This document shows, piece by piece, positions 23,221-35,282 of a DNA stretch of 64,000 bases. Both the position numbers and the translations under genes were made by a program. Source of the stretch: Microdochium bolleyi (lineage: Eukaryota; Ascomycota; Sordariomycetes; Xylariales; Microdochiaceae); contig KQ964249.1 in assembly GCA_001566295.1 (NCBI GenBank), positions 1,674,001-1,738,000 of the forward strand, written 5' to 3'. Each line of letters opens with the position of its first letter. Position 1 is the stretch's first letter. The notes under the pieces are model-generated. The model searched no databases, was not told the DNA's origin, and was given only the letters and a program-made list of their open reading frames with translations.

Positions 23221-26200
23221 AAGCTCCTAGCCGAGTCGCCCCGACACCAACCACCACCACCATGCCACTTTTCTCCTAGCACCGGCAATTGCACCCTCCT
23301 CCTTACTTGCGTCTCCCCACCTCCCTGGCCCATGCTGTGGTTCTGTCCTACGGAGCACAATGGATCAAGCCTGCGCACGGGTCAGGCGGGCTTGTCTCTG
23401 AATCGTACGAATCAAGAGGGCGCGCTGCACCGAGGAGCCAGCGCCGGACGCCTCAACGACCGGGGGCGGGCTCAGGACCTGGGAGAGTGGACGGAGGGGG
23501 AAAGGGAACAAAAAACAGACTACGACACGCACCCCCCTCTCCTCGAGCTGTCGAATTTCGCACCAAATTGTTCTGGCGCTGCACTAGCGATCGGCCGAGC
23601 AGCTAACCAAATGATCGAACTCTAATAAATCGGAACTTGCGCCGCTCATACAAAAGTCCGACTGGCTCGTTCATTGGCCTGATTAGTAGCTTGACCGCGG
23701 CGGGCACATGACGGGACCAGAGACAATTGCGACCGGTGGTAAGTGAGTTCATCTCCCTGCGCCACTATGACCCAACGGGGTGGATGGGCTTGAAGCCGGG
23801 CCTCGTGGTTGTGATGCTACTTTAATAGGCGTGGTACTCGGCTGCCAAGAGCTATGAAGATATGGAAAGCTAAAACAAGCCAGGGTTCACCCCCGGAATC
23901 TTTTGCGCCTGCACAGTTCGCCAAATTAGCGAGTCGACAGCATGGGCGGCACCATGTGTGGGAGGTGGGAGAGAGGCCCCGGGGGCGGTGGCGCACGTGC
24001 GTCTGGTACTCCGTGCCCGCCCGGCGGCTGTATGCGCGGGTTGTTGTTTGTCTCCAGCAGCATCGTCATCAGCCAGAGTGCCGTTCGTGAGTCATTATCG
24101 CCCGGTCTCCTTGGATTGCAGTGGAGTTGTACCCATGGTGATCGCTGGCACTTATGAAGCGTGGCTCCAGCGACTCCCGCGGGCCGGGGGTTCCGGGGGC
24201 TTTCTCGGAGCTGTCAGTGCAGTGCAGTACCCAAAGGCCGGTGCATGTGAAATGGTCCCTGCACATGATCATACGGAGTATGTGGGTGTTCTGGAATGGC
24301 GGGTGTCTCTGGGTCCTGGCAACTGGCATCGCCCCTGTAGCACCACCCGAGCACCGCCATCATCAGCGACGACGCATACCTGACGAGGAGAATTTGAAGC
24401 CGCTAGGGAAATGGGCACATGTCTTGCGCAACTGTCTAAGTCTGAGACAAGCACAGTCCCGGGAACATGACTAGAGGGGCCTAGTATCCAAAACGCACAA
24501 GCCTGGCGAGGAGAGTTCCCAAATGGTCACTAGGGCCCGTTGGGAGGGCCGGGCCTGGAGTCTGCTCCGTAGCTTGGGGAGAACGTGCAGGCCGCCCGCA
24601 CGACGCCATCGCGAGCCCAAGGTTTCTAGCGCGCTGGGGTCTCGGGGCCGCCGCCTCGTGCTGGCCGCTGGTGGCTGGGTCCGAGGGAGTGGTACGGTGG
24701 ATGACTGGCTTGCTGCTCGCTCGGCTCCTAGCCTAGCCGTCAGACAAGACAGATCTGCGTTGGGTACCACTCTCCGGGTTGATAGCCATCTCCCACAGCA
24801 CGCCTTGTTTGGACGTCGAGCCTGGCCGCCGTATGGCAGACGTGTCGGGCAGATCGGAGTCGAGAGCCAAGCAGGCGACGCCGCCGTCGCCAGTGGCACG
24901 CACAGAGCCGTCGATGACGCACCAAGTGGGCGCCGTCTCCATGCCGCGCAATATTTCGCATGGCCCTGCCTGCCTCGCAGCTGTGGGGGAGCCCGTGTAG
25001 TGCAAGACGCATCGTGCAGGCCGGGTGCGGATCTCACGTGGCAGGGTGCCTGGGTGGCTTTGGAGGCTGAGACAGTTGCCGGGTGTCTCACCGCCCTCTG
25101 GTTGGTGACTGCCGCTGGACGGGGTAGCCGAGAATTCCAGAGACAAGGAGGCCGCTTGTGGTCCGCGTCATGGAGTCGGCTCCGACGCCTGCCACCAGGG
25201 ACATAATCAATTGATGCAGACCAGCGTTGGTGGCTGTCGGTGTCTCCAGATATTTAGGTTTCTGCTCGCAGGCCGTTTCTTTCTTTTTTATGACCCGATT
25301 ACGAATGCTCGCACCCGCCGAGGTGGATGCGAGGTTTCCAGCTGAGGCCCGCAGGATATTTACCGCGTTAGTGTCGCATCATTTAGGTTTCTTCCGATCG
25401 AAGCCTGATGGGTGGCCCTGTGCACGCCTATTCTTTCGAGAGCGGAGCTGCAATGCCTGGAGAGGACCGCCAGAGGGCGTGAGCACATCTCTGGCAGCCA
25501 CCATGCTACGAGGCATGATACGACTTGTCTTCCCAGCCCTGACTCGCAGATGGCAGGACTTGACGAGCATGAGACCCATTGCTGCACTCCCTCGGCGAGA
25601 GAACCCCTGAGCTGCAGCAACACGCCAGCGCGTCTATTGCCCGAGTATGTCGTTGGCGGCTTCCGGGTGCACTAAGGCCACTAGCACCGGCCGAGCAGGG
25701 TTGATAGCCGTGACAGGTGTGTAGGTTTGTGTACTGCTATACCCGTCCTTGGCCACGGCGCGACGGCTTGTCAAGTTGTCATCTCCGGCAGGTGTGCAGT
25801 AGGTAATTACTAGCCACATGGCCAGGGCGAGATCGACCAGGAATTCCACGACAAGTCTCCGGTGGTAGTGTCTGATTAGGGAGTGTCATGACTCGGCGCC
25901 GGCTCCCTCAGCTTAGGGCAAGGGCCCCAATGCCGCCGCCGGTATGGGAGTGTTGGTATGATGCTGCAGTCGTGGCTGCTGATGCGCATCTTTGTAACGC
26001 CGGGGCTTTTGTAGGCTGTGGACTAACCCGATGGGCAAGCCGAGCGGTCTCTGTAGTGATATAATGTTGCCACGATCAGGCAGAGTCTGGTCTGACGTCG
26101 TGCTGTCGTGAGGGTGGTGTCGGGCTGGCCAGCGCGAATGGATTCCGGAACAGGCCAAAGGTCCTTGGAGACGTGCTGTCATGCTTGAGTAAACACTTAT

Positions 26201-28493
26201 TGACAAAGGCAGTGTGCCGGCTGGAACGAGGCCCGCGGTCCGAAATGGTATTGCAGATCCAACTACGACTACGGTTATGGTCGAACTCGTGGAAATGGCG
26301 GTGGTCTGGTGGCACAGGAGCGTGGCTGAAGAAACAAGAAGTGACAAAATGTGTTGATGACCTCCTGGCAAAGTGCATGAGGAAGGCGCGACCGGGCAGG
26401 ATACCAGGTGCCTCAGGCCATAACCCTATGGTTCTTGGCCACCTTGACGGCGTTCTCTTGTGCAAATTTTATCACCTGCGGTCCTTGGGGGTCGGGGCCG
26501 GTGTCTGCTTCCTCTTGTTCCCATCCTGCAAAATGGCTGGCTTTCATCTAGAGGGCAGGTCGCCCGCGAGACGTCGGTCACTTCGGTAGATCCAGGGAGC
26601 CTCCTTGTCTCGAGCTTCCGGGTCCAACCATGCCGATCAGCCACCATGTAGCTTTGGCTTTCTCCAAGATCGAGACATGGCCGTCTTGCGAATCACGGCC
26701 GCCGCGGAACGACTTACACAAGATCACCGCAGATAGCCGGCCAGTGACATCAAGGGCAACCACGACCATCAGCAAGTGTCCTCGCCGAGTCCTCGGGCCC
26801 TTCTCCTGATGGCGAATCGGATACACTTCGCTACCATGCCGGCGGACACCTCATATGAGGCACGCCGAGTCAGCCACTGGATATGCGAACGTCTCGTGAT
26901 ACGAGCCCTGCTGCAACTTGGAGCCCTACGATGCGCTGCATCAATACACCTGCAGCCCTTCCAAATACAAGTGACACCATCGTTGACGGCTTCGTCTCCG
27001 TTCCATGTCGCCCGTCGCCCGTCCCCCGTCGCCCATCGCCCACATAGCGGCACGCCCGAGGTACAGACCAGTGTTACCCACAGCTTCTCGTGTCACAAGT
27101 CACCCTCTGATACAGGGATCTGGTACCACCGGATCAGAGATCCTGATATGCAGTCACCACGGCTGCGTGTAGCAACGTGACACTGGAGAGCCCACTATCC
27201 CAACTGCCGGCCACCCACACCCCTTGGTGGGCGGTGCGACCGTGACTGTGCCCGAGAGACGTCGCTCCACGCGGCCTGCTTCTCGCCCTTTTCTCTATGG
27301 CTCCTATTCTCCGAGTGGCCGAGGCCTTTGTCCCCTTGTGCTCCCACGCGTGAAGGGGAAGGTGGCCCTCCCGTCTCTTCCAGATTACGTCCGCAACCCT
27401 GCTACGGGTAAGCCGGACCTTATTTTTACGGCCGTTGCGAGGCTTCCGAGCGTTTCCAGAGCGGATACAGAAACAAGACATGCATGCCCATGCTTGCAGG
27501 AATAGCCACCGGGGGCCTGTCGGAGCGGCCACTTTCCAACGGTTTTGTTTTCAGAGGGCGTCACAGAGCGATTTCCCACGCATGTCGATGCTTCGGCGCG
27601 GACAGCTTTGATCTGTACCGCATATTGCGCGAGTATACCTGGTTACACAAAACCGCCCGATGGCGGCAGTATACGTTGGTGAGATTCTGCATTGTGATAT
27701 TTGTCTGGGATGTTTCAAACATGCTTTCCAGACGTCACGTCAGTGACCAAGGAGACAAGAAACGCTCCGATTCAGGGCAACGATCCACAGCGCCAGGCTG
27801 GGAGTGCTAATTCTACCCTCTACGTGGGTGGCTTTGAATCATGTGTATTCTGCTGTCTGCAGATGTGACTGGCTTGGTTGTGCAACGATTTGAGGCCAGG
27901 AAACGGAAACCCCAGGCGGAGAAGGATGGGCATGCCTACTCACAAGGCCTGCCAAGTATCGCCAACCATGCATGTAATTTGCGGGAACCAGAAACTACAT
28001 ATCCGGTTTGAAAATAATTATAGAAGATGCCTGCAGCGCTTCAAGAAAGAAGCTCAGGATCTGTTGGCGAAAGTGTTCGCGCTATCCCGCCGCCATGTGC
28101 AGGTGTTCCCAAGCTTTGCGAATAGAAAGTGAGGTCACCTTGCATGTACTATTGGCTTTCCGTTGTGGGAAGTCCAAGTATAAGCATCTGCAAGGGTAAC
28201 GTCGCCAAGGCAGATACATCCTTAGCTTGCTGGGTGGCCTGGAGTGTTCTTATGTCTACATGGCTCGTGGATCTATCTAGCCAGAGTGGATATTGAACAG
28301 CTTCTTTATTTTTATTCTTTTACGGAATTTCTTCCAACTCTTTTTCTTGATTTTTATTTTTTTGGCATTCCCCTGGTTGCGAAACGTTGCTGATTTCTCA
28401 TGTCTAGCTTCTCGCACTATCTGTATATACCTGAAAGGTCAATCTGGCATATACAAGACATGTCGTAAGCGAAGGTTCTCGAAGCAGGTCGAC

Positions 28494-28513
28494 GGGGGGG
28501 GGGGGGGGGGGGG
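28494..28513 (+). repeat. Homopolymer run of 20 G
   Basis: The longest homopolymer in the window, about 730 bp downstream of the peroxisomal Lon stop codon. A strong G-quadruplex candidate and a likely site of assembly length error. Confidence 0.9.
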
Positions 28514-29248
28514 CTCTGATGAGCTCTAGAAGGGGACGAGGCTGGAGCATTGAGATGGTGTAGCTGCCGTGGTGCGCTGCCTGTGGGCTGCGCTAGTTAT
28601 AGCAAGGCCGGCAGTGACTGGCTTGTTCTGAGATGCCTGACAGGCCAGGAGACGAGCCGCAGCCTTGGACTCGCTAGGAAGAACTTGGCGCTGCGGTCCA
28701 GGCGCAGTCACGAAGCCAAGCCACGAGGCCGTCTGATCTGCCCCGCGGGCGAGGATGATGAGCAGAGGTAAGAGACACTGGGGACGGGGACGAAGTCAGT
28801 GGCAGCCTGTTCCCACAGCTCTTGCATGCATTACTGAGTCTCACGAAACCCATATCGTGTTGCCAAAAGAGCCGAACCAGCCCATGTCCTTCCTCAAAAC
28901 AATGAGGCAGCCACCAATCACATTTCCAACTTCCAACTGCGCGCGTCGTCAATGGCGTCGATGGAGTGCTTGCCGAGGACTTGATCGCCGTTACCGCGCA
29001 CTACCCGATGGCCTCGCCCGACGCCTTACTCATCGCTTGATGCCTCACTTTTGTGCCTCTTGCAATCCTGGGATTTGCAAGGGACTGATGTTGTTTGGTT
29101 ACGTGCTTGCTTGGATTACAAGAGACAAGATACAGCGAGTGTCAATGAAGAACGCTATCAATTTGTTATGCTATGTTTATACAAGAACGCGCTGCCGTTG
29201 TGTCCCACTTCCTCTGGTAAGACTTGGCCTCAGGAACAGCAGAACTCA

Positions 29249-32153
29249 TCAGAGATGGGGCTGCGGCGGACGGCCTCCGCTCTCGCCGCCAGGGGCAGGC
29301 CAGGTGACCTCGGGCCAGACGTGGCGGATGGCTTCCCAGATATGGCTACGGCATATTCGTTAGTCAACGCGTACTAAGAACGTGATAGAATGTAGAGTGA
29401 CGGATTCTGGCTTACCTAACGTAGATGATCTTCAGACCATCCCGGACCTCCTGCGGCACCTCCCGCGCGTCCTTCTCGTTCTGCGCAGGCAGCATGACGG
29501 TCTTGACGCCGGCACGGTAGGCGCCGATGACCTTCTCCTTGATGCCGCCAACCCGCTTGACGTGGCCCGACAACTGGAACTCGCCAGTCATGGCCATGGT
29601 TGCGGGCACCGGGCGGTTCGAGAGCAATGAGATGAGCGCGATGGCCTGGGCCATGCCGCTCGAGGGTCCATCCTTGGGCACCGCGCCTGACGGGCAGTGC
29701 ACGTGCAGGCTGCGGTTCTTCATGATGTTCTCGGTCGGGTTCTGGGTAAGGCCCAGCTCGTAAGCGTGATTGCGAACCCAGCTACGCGCGACCTTGACAC
29801 TCTCTTTGAGGACTTCGCCGAGGTTGCCTGTCAGCTCAACGCTGCCATCGCCAGGCATGTCAAGAACCTCGATGAAGAGGATACCGCCGTTGCCGCCAGT
29901 GCTGTAGGCGACCAGGCCTGTAACGATGCCGGGTTGGGTGTTCGTCTCCGCGATTTCGTCCTCGAACCTTTCAATGCCCAGGATGGCTTCGAGGTCCTCA
30001 GTTGTCACGTCAGGTCTGAATGAGTCAGGTCGACCACTGTCGCCTGCTTCGACAAACTCAACCGCCTTGGCTCGACACACGGAACCGATCTCGCGCTCCA
30101 GATTGCGCACACCAGCCTCGCGAGTGTATGACTCGATGATCTTAGAGATCACGTCCTCGCTGAAACGCACCTGGTCCTCTGCAAGTCCGTTAACGCGGAT
30201 CTGTTTCGGCACCAGATGCTTCATGGCAATATGCCGCTTCTCCAAGGTGGTGTAACCAGAGAACTCAAGGGTCTCCATTCGGTCGAGGAGAGGCCCTGGG
30301 ATGGTATCCAGGCTGTTGGCAGTGGCGATGAAGAGGACCTTGCTAAGGTCAATCGGTGTGCCGACGTAGTGGTCGCTGAAAGCATTGTTCTGCTCAGGGT
30401 CCAGGACTTCGAGCATAGCTGCTGATGGATCGCCGTTGTGGTTCGCCATCCCGAGCTTGTCGATCTCGTCGAGTAAGAAGACCGGGTTGGCGACACCGAC
30501 CTTCCTGAGACCCTGAACAATGAGACCTGGCATTGCGGCGACGTAAGTCCTGCGATGGCCGCGAATCTCAGCCTCATCTCGAACACCGCCAAGTGAGATC
30601 CTGTGGAACTTGCGGCCCAGCGCAGTTGCGATAGACCTCGCAATACTGGTCTTTCCCACTCCAGGGGGGCCGATGAGAAGGAGGATGGGGGCTCGCTCGG
30701 TACGCAGCTTGCCACGAAGCATCTGCACCTTCAGCCCACTTGCCCTGATCTTCTCCTCCAGATCACCATCCGCAGCATTGTCTTGCGCCGACGAGTCTTT
30801 GCTGCTCTCCAGGGCGGTGCCTTCTTGCTCAGCTTCCTTGACCTGGGCATCTATAGCTTTGTTGGCGTTCTGCATTAATCTTACAATCGTCAGGTAAGAT
30901 AGAAGTCTCTTCTTGACTTTTTCGATGCCGTAGTGGTCCTCGTCCAGCTGTTGCTTCGCTCTCTCCAGCGACCCGGCATCGATAGGGTCGTCAGTAATGG
31001 CAGACCATGGAATCTCTGCAAGAGTTTCAAGGTAGGTACGGACAACCTGGTACTCTGCTTGAGCTGGCATCATCTGCTTGAGCCTCTTGAGCTCGCGCTG
31101 CGCAACCTTGTCAGCCTCCGGGGTCAGCTTGGCGGCTTCGAGGCGTTTCTCGAGTTCCTGCAGCTCGTCTGACTCTTGCTGGTCGCCTTCTTTGTTGTTG
31201 TTCCCGCCAGCACCGAAAAGACTGCCGACATTGAAACCCTGACCCCCAACAGGCAGTGCGCCGCGTCTGCGTTTGCCTCTGGGGAGCTTGTCGGCATCCT
31301 CGGGATCGATGTGAATGGGGATTGACGTGCTTGTAACGGTAGTGATCTTGATGTTGCCCTTGATATCATTTACTTGCTTCTCGATCAGCTCGATGACCTT
31401 TCGCATCCTCTCTGCAACATCGATTGCCGCAAGGATCTCAAGCTTTTCTTCGTAGCTGGCCTCCACTACGTTCATCATGAAATCGGCCAAAGAACCAGCC
31501 TCGTTGAGGTGCTTCGAGGTGATGAATTGCTCGAGCCGCCTGGACAGCAGAGGGTTGAGCCCTTGGCTGCCACTGGCAACGAGGAAAGCAGACACTCGCA
31601 GGTACGAGACGAGGTCGCGTGAGGATGACTTGAGCCTGCTGAACAGCTCCCTGAACTCTGTGCTCGAAAGCTCGTCGGCTCCAATCTGGTCTACGTGGGG
31701 AATGATCTTTGCCTCGAAGAACGGCTGGTCCTGCGTGACCTTTTCGATGGAGACGCGGGCGATGCCCTGCACGACGAGACTGAACTCCGCGTCGCTCTGG
31801 CCTTGGATGGCATTGATCTTGGCCTGGACACCGTAGCCATACAGGCGATCCTTCTTGACATTTTTACTGTTGGCTTCGAGTAGCTCATTGTATCGGTCCG
31901 GGTTCTCCTCGAGGAGCTTCTGGCCGCGACGACTCAGAAGTGGCGAGCTCAGGGGCACGCATACGATCGGGACTTGGTCGACGCGGAGCTGGCCCTTGGA
32001 GGCGCGAGTGTACACTGTCGACAGAAGTGCAGGCACGTCTGAACGACTCGGGGGGACAGGCACGCGCAGAACGGATCCTGGGTACAGAACAGTCCCCTTG
32101 GCGAGGGGGAGGATGGGCAGGTTGGCGGGCGGGATGCCGGCTGCGGGAGCCAT
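29249..32153 (-). CDS. LONP2: Peroxisomal Lon protease (2 exons)
   Basis: ATP-dependent Lon protease of the peroxisomal (LONP2/Pln) branch, which degrades damaged matrix proteins. Exon 1 is 29416-32153 and exon 2 is 29249-29345. The 70-nt intron has a GTAAGC donor, a TTGACTAAC branch and a TAG acceptor. Splicing extends IIYV to SHIWEAIRHVWPEVTWP, the tail typical of peroxisomal Lon. Predicted length is 944 residues. In order: Lon substrate-binding N domain (about 10-290) with a disordered insert (KLPRGKRRRGALPVGG), AAA domain with Walker A GPPGVGKTS (about 494) and Walker B FLLDEIDK, then the protease domain with Ser in PKDGPSSGMA (about 827) and Lys in KEKVIGAYRAG (about 871). There is no mitochondrial presequence. 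The protein ends in PHL, a PTS1-like but not classical tripeptide. The first ATG in frame is 32153. Confidence 0.93.
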
Positions 32154-33093
32154 GACGACGACGTGTGTTGTGCCAAGCAGTAACGAGTTGGTCGCTGGCG
32201 CGCGTTGCACTTATATCGTGGCGCGGTGGATGTGATGCAGAGACAGAGACGAAGCCTGGCAAAGGGCGTGAGTGATGGATGGGAACGACGGCGGTTGTGG
32301 CGGCGTTTGGATGTCTGTGGACGCTTCTAGAGGTCGGCTTGTTGATCGAGATGAGGTCCAATACATCACCCCAGTCCCCAGCTGCACCCCGAGTTAGCGG
32401 ATGGGGCCACTACCCGGCCCGGGAGCCTCGGCTCTGAGTTCGCAGCGGCAGGCACGCTCCAAAGGACCTCGTTGTCCAGGAGTGGGTCCTGCCGAGCTCG
32501 GGGCGCCTCTCCTCCACCTGCGCGTGGTGTTCACCATTGTGTCACTGAGAAGAACCGAAATGTTTTCGGACCAGGTAGCTAAGGATGTTTCCTGACAAGT
32601 AGAGAGTCGGAACTCCATACTCTAGGGTTCGTGTGCAATGCTAGAGCACGAGAGGTCTCCGAGGCTCACAGATTCAGGTCTGCATGTCATGAGACAGACT
32701 CTCTTATATAAGTGATGTCGCAGCCTGTCGATCGGCTATTCAAAGTGACGTGAGAGCCATCAAGTTGAGAAAGCAGTGGATAAGTTGAGGATGGAGCCGG
32801 AACACATGCCCGGCTTGTGGCTGCCTGAGATACCCTACGGTAACCAGTGATTATCATGCTGAGTCATCCGCCCCGCGACACCATGGGTCAATTAAAGTGC
32901 CGTCGCGTCAAACATTCAACAGCACGCGTCGCAGCCCCACCACAGAAGTCCAGCTTGCTTCCTCACCCAACACCACAGTCAACAATACCTAAGTTCAGGG
33001 GAGCACTTTCAAGTACTCTGCTTGCTGTCGCCTCCTTGCCTATCGATTTGTTCCTCACCAGTACCTCTCACCAAGATCCCAGATTCCAAAAAC
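32154..33093. promoter_or_regulatory. Divergent promoter region between LONP2 and RPA2
   Basis: A 940-bp head-to-head intergenic region that must hold both promoters. No open frame of interest. It has a TATATAA-like stretch near 32704-32710 and an ACGCGT at 32924-32929 on the RPA2 side. Confidence 0.6.
32924..32929. promoter_or_regulatory. ACGCGT (MCB-like) element in the RPA2 promoter
   Basis: An ACGCGT hexamer 165 bp upstream of the RPA2 start codon, a typical distance for an MBF site. Replication genes, including RPA subunits in yeasts, are classic MBF targets. Functional status here is inferred. Confidence 0.4.
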
Positions 33094-34050
33094 ATGGCCG
33101 GTTAGTGCCCCGACGCTCGTGCTCAGCAAAGCTAGTTTGTGGCTAACTTTGTATGTATCAAGACTACGGTGGCGGTTACTCGACAACGTCCTACGGCAAT
33201 GGTGGAGGCGAGGGCGGCGGTGGCTTCGTGTATGGCGGTTCTCAGGGTGGTAGCCAGGGCGGTCAGAAGGTAAGGCTATCCGGAGAGAAGCCAGATCTGA
33301 TTCCCTACAACATCAACGCGTGCGTCGTGCTGACCCAAAGCGACACAGAACTTCGCCGACGAGTCATTACGGCCAGTCACGATCAAACAGATAATCGACG
33401 CGGAGCAGTCATCACCCGAAGACCCTTTCCGTATCGATGGGCAAGAAATCACACAGGTCACTTTCGTCGGCATGGTCCGCTCGATATCACCACAGACGAC
33501 AAACATCACGTACAAGATTGACGACGGCACCGGCGTCATTGAGGTCAAGCAGTGGCTCGACAGCGACAAGCAGGACGAGAATTCCTCCAAGGCCGACACT
33601 CCCCTCGACAGCTATGTCCGGGTGTGGGGTCGTGTCCGCAACTTCAACAGACGCCACATTGGTGCCCATGTAATCAAGCCCGTCACAGACTTCAACGAGG
33701 TCAACTACCACCTGCTCGAGGCGACCTATGTCCACCTGTTCTTCACGAAAGGTGGCCTGCCCAGTGGTGGCGCTGCCAATGGCGCGGGCAGCGGCGATGG
33801 CATGTTTGTCGACAACGACGGCGGCAACAGCGGAGGCGCGAACCTGACTGGCATGTCGCCGAACGCGCGCAAGATGTTCCAGTGGCTGCAGAACGCGGAA
33901 GGAGGCAACGAGGGTGTCAATCTGCACGTGATCGCGCAGGGTGCCCGGATGTCCGTGCCGGACGTGATGGCGGCATCAGAGGAGCTGATCGGGCCGGGTC
34001 TGATCTACACTACTGTTGACGACGAGACGTTCGCTATACTGAGTTACTGA
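33094..34050 (+). CDS. RFA2: Replication protein A 32-kDa subunit, RPA2 (3 exons)
   Basis: Middle subunit of the ssDNA-binding RPA heterotrimer, used in nuclear replication, repair and recombination. Exons are 33094-33100 (only 7 coding nt, ATGGCCG), 33163-33269 and 33349-34050. Intron 1 has a GTTAGT donor, GGCTAAC branch and CAAG acceptor; intron 2 has GTAAGG and ACACAG ends. Joined, they read MADYGGGYSTTSYGNGGGE, then a Gly-rich N terminus with few phosphorylatable residues, then NFADESLRPVTIKQI leading into the OB fold (TFVGMVRSI, YKIDDGTGVIEVKQWLD, YVRVWGRVRNF), and a C-terminal winged-helix segment ending FAILSY. Predicted 271 residues, the usual size. It is divergent from LONP2. Confidence 0.93.
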
Positions 34051-35282
34051 TAGGGAGTTTAAGGCTGTGAAGTCGATATAGAAAGAGGACGAGGACACGA
34101 TCTAACATGTAAACGTGTTTCGGGTGCTGTGTTCCGTCAAATTGACTAGGTAAATGGGAACAATCCTCACGCAATTGCGAATATGAAGTGGGGAAGACAC
34201 TTGAGAGCCGCCAGCGACCACATCGGAGTCACGAGTTGGAGCGTCCTCCTGTTTGTCAAGTATGAACGGTACCGACACAACCGCAGCCTGCTAAGGGCTG
34301 TTTTCCATTTCACATGCAGATGTGATGGATTGTCCAACTCAAGAAGCCACCCGAGGGGGTAGACGAGCTGCATGACGCATACACCCAAATTGTTCCGGTT
34401 CTGGTGAGCAATGAGTAATTTGGCCTGAGCCTCGATCTTTGTGATTCTGCCGAAGGAGTAATGATGCTGCCTTGACTGTGTCTACGTATCCGGCCCTGAT
34501 GACTCCTTGCCATCAGACTTACTCGAGAGCAGGCGTGCAGTACATATCGCGGTTCAAAAAGTCTTGTCACACGGTGCCGCTGGCGTCACCGGGGAAGCCC
34601 CTGGCTGCAGATCCAACTCGAAATGGTAACGCTGCGATACCTAGCTGGCGCAAAAGACTTCCTCAAAACTTGAAGCAAGGGTCGACTTCTCTATGCCAGC
34701 GAAAGAGAAAACTACCATTGCAACTAGCTTAAACAATCACACGGCATCGCGTGGATCTCATTGCCATTAACTCTAGGACGACGCCTACTAAGCGCGTGAC
34801 AGATCGCCATAGGCCGGACGCCTTTGTATTGGTGGCTTGCTTTGCGCTGGGTCACTTCCCGCCCGTACGTCAGACATCTGACACGGTACCACCAGGGTCG
34901 CAAGCTGGCCCTTGCCTTACGAATTCCCAGCGCGCGACGATTTGCACTACATCCACGACACCAATCTTAAGGAGCCCAGACAGCCCGACGTCGTTGATCG
35001 CAACCAGCCGTCGCCAATCCGCACACATTCCCATCAGCGAACGCTCACCACGACCTTGCGCGCGAGATTGTAGACCACGCTTGGGTCCGCTGCAAATCCT
35101 CCCGCCCGCGTCGACGCTGGATGTGGCGCCTGTCCCTCGTGCGAAGTAGCCGTGCAACTTCTCTGCGCTGCGCCATCGCCCACTCTACAGCATTGCCGCG
35201 CACGAACGTCTTCGCGCAAGCATCCTACAAGCGCCTCTACGCGTCCACCTCCGAATCTCGAGCCTTCCGTACCACAGCCAGC
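34051..35282. other. Intergenic: RPA2 3' flank and NMA111 leader
   Basis: About 1.2 kb with no independent gene seen. The last 162 bp (35121-35282) are an in-frame N-terminal extension of NMA111 that could be translated. Confidence 0.55.

Larger units (their letters stand above)
12690..29248. other. About 16.5-kb gene-poor interval
   Basis: I find no gene here. Open frames reach only about 250 codons, occur on both strands at once, and read as Pro/Ser/Arg/Cys-rich sequence without domain motifs. The sequence is mixed to GC-rich and not obviously AT-shifted, so it does not look like a RIP-degraded transposon. The part next to the zinc-cluster gene (about 12.7-13.6 kb) is pyrimidine-rich on the minus strand, as expected for its promoter and leader. 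The rest holds scattered microsatellites and long G-runs. It may be an extended regulatory region, non-coding transcription units, or decayed genes. No tRNA B box or 5S rRNA was spotted by eye. Confidence 0.5.

Noticed and set aside
12750..29240. Search for tRNA or 5S rRNA genes in the gene-poor interval
   Set aside because: By eye I found no GGTTCGANTCC-type B box with a matching A box and no 5S core. A tRNAscan-SE or Infernal run would settle this.
32154..32210. Upstream GTG extension of the Lon protease
   Set aside because: A GTG-initiated extension of 19 residues has no conserved content. The first ATG at 32153 begins directly before the conserved Lon N domain.
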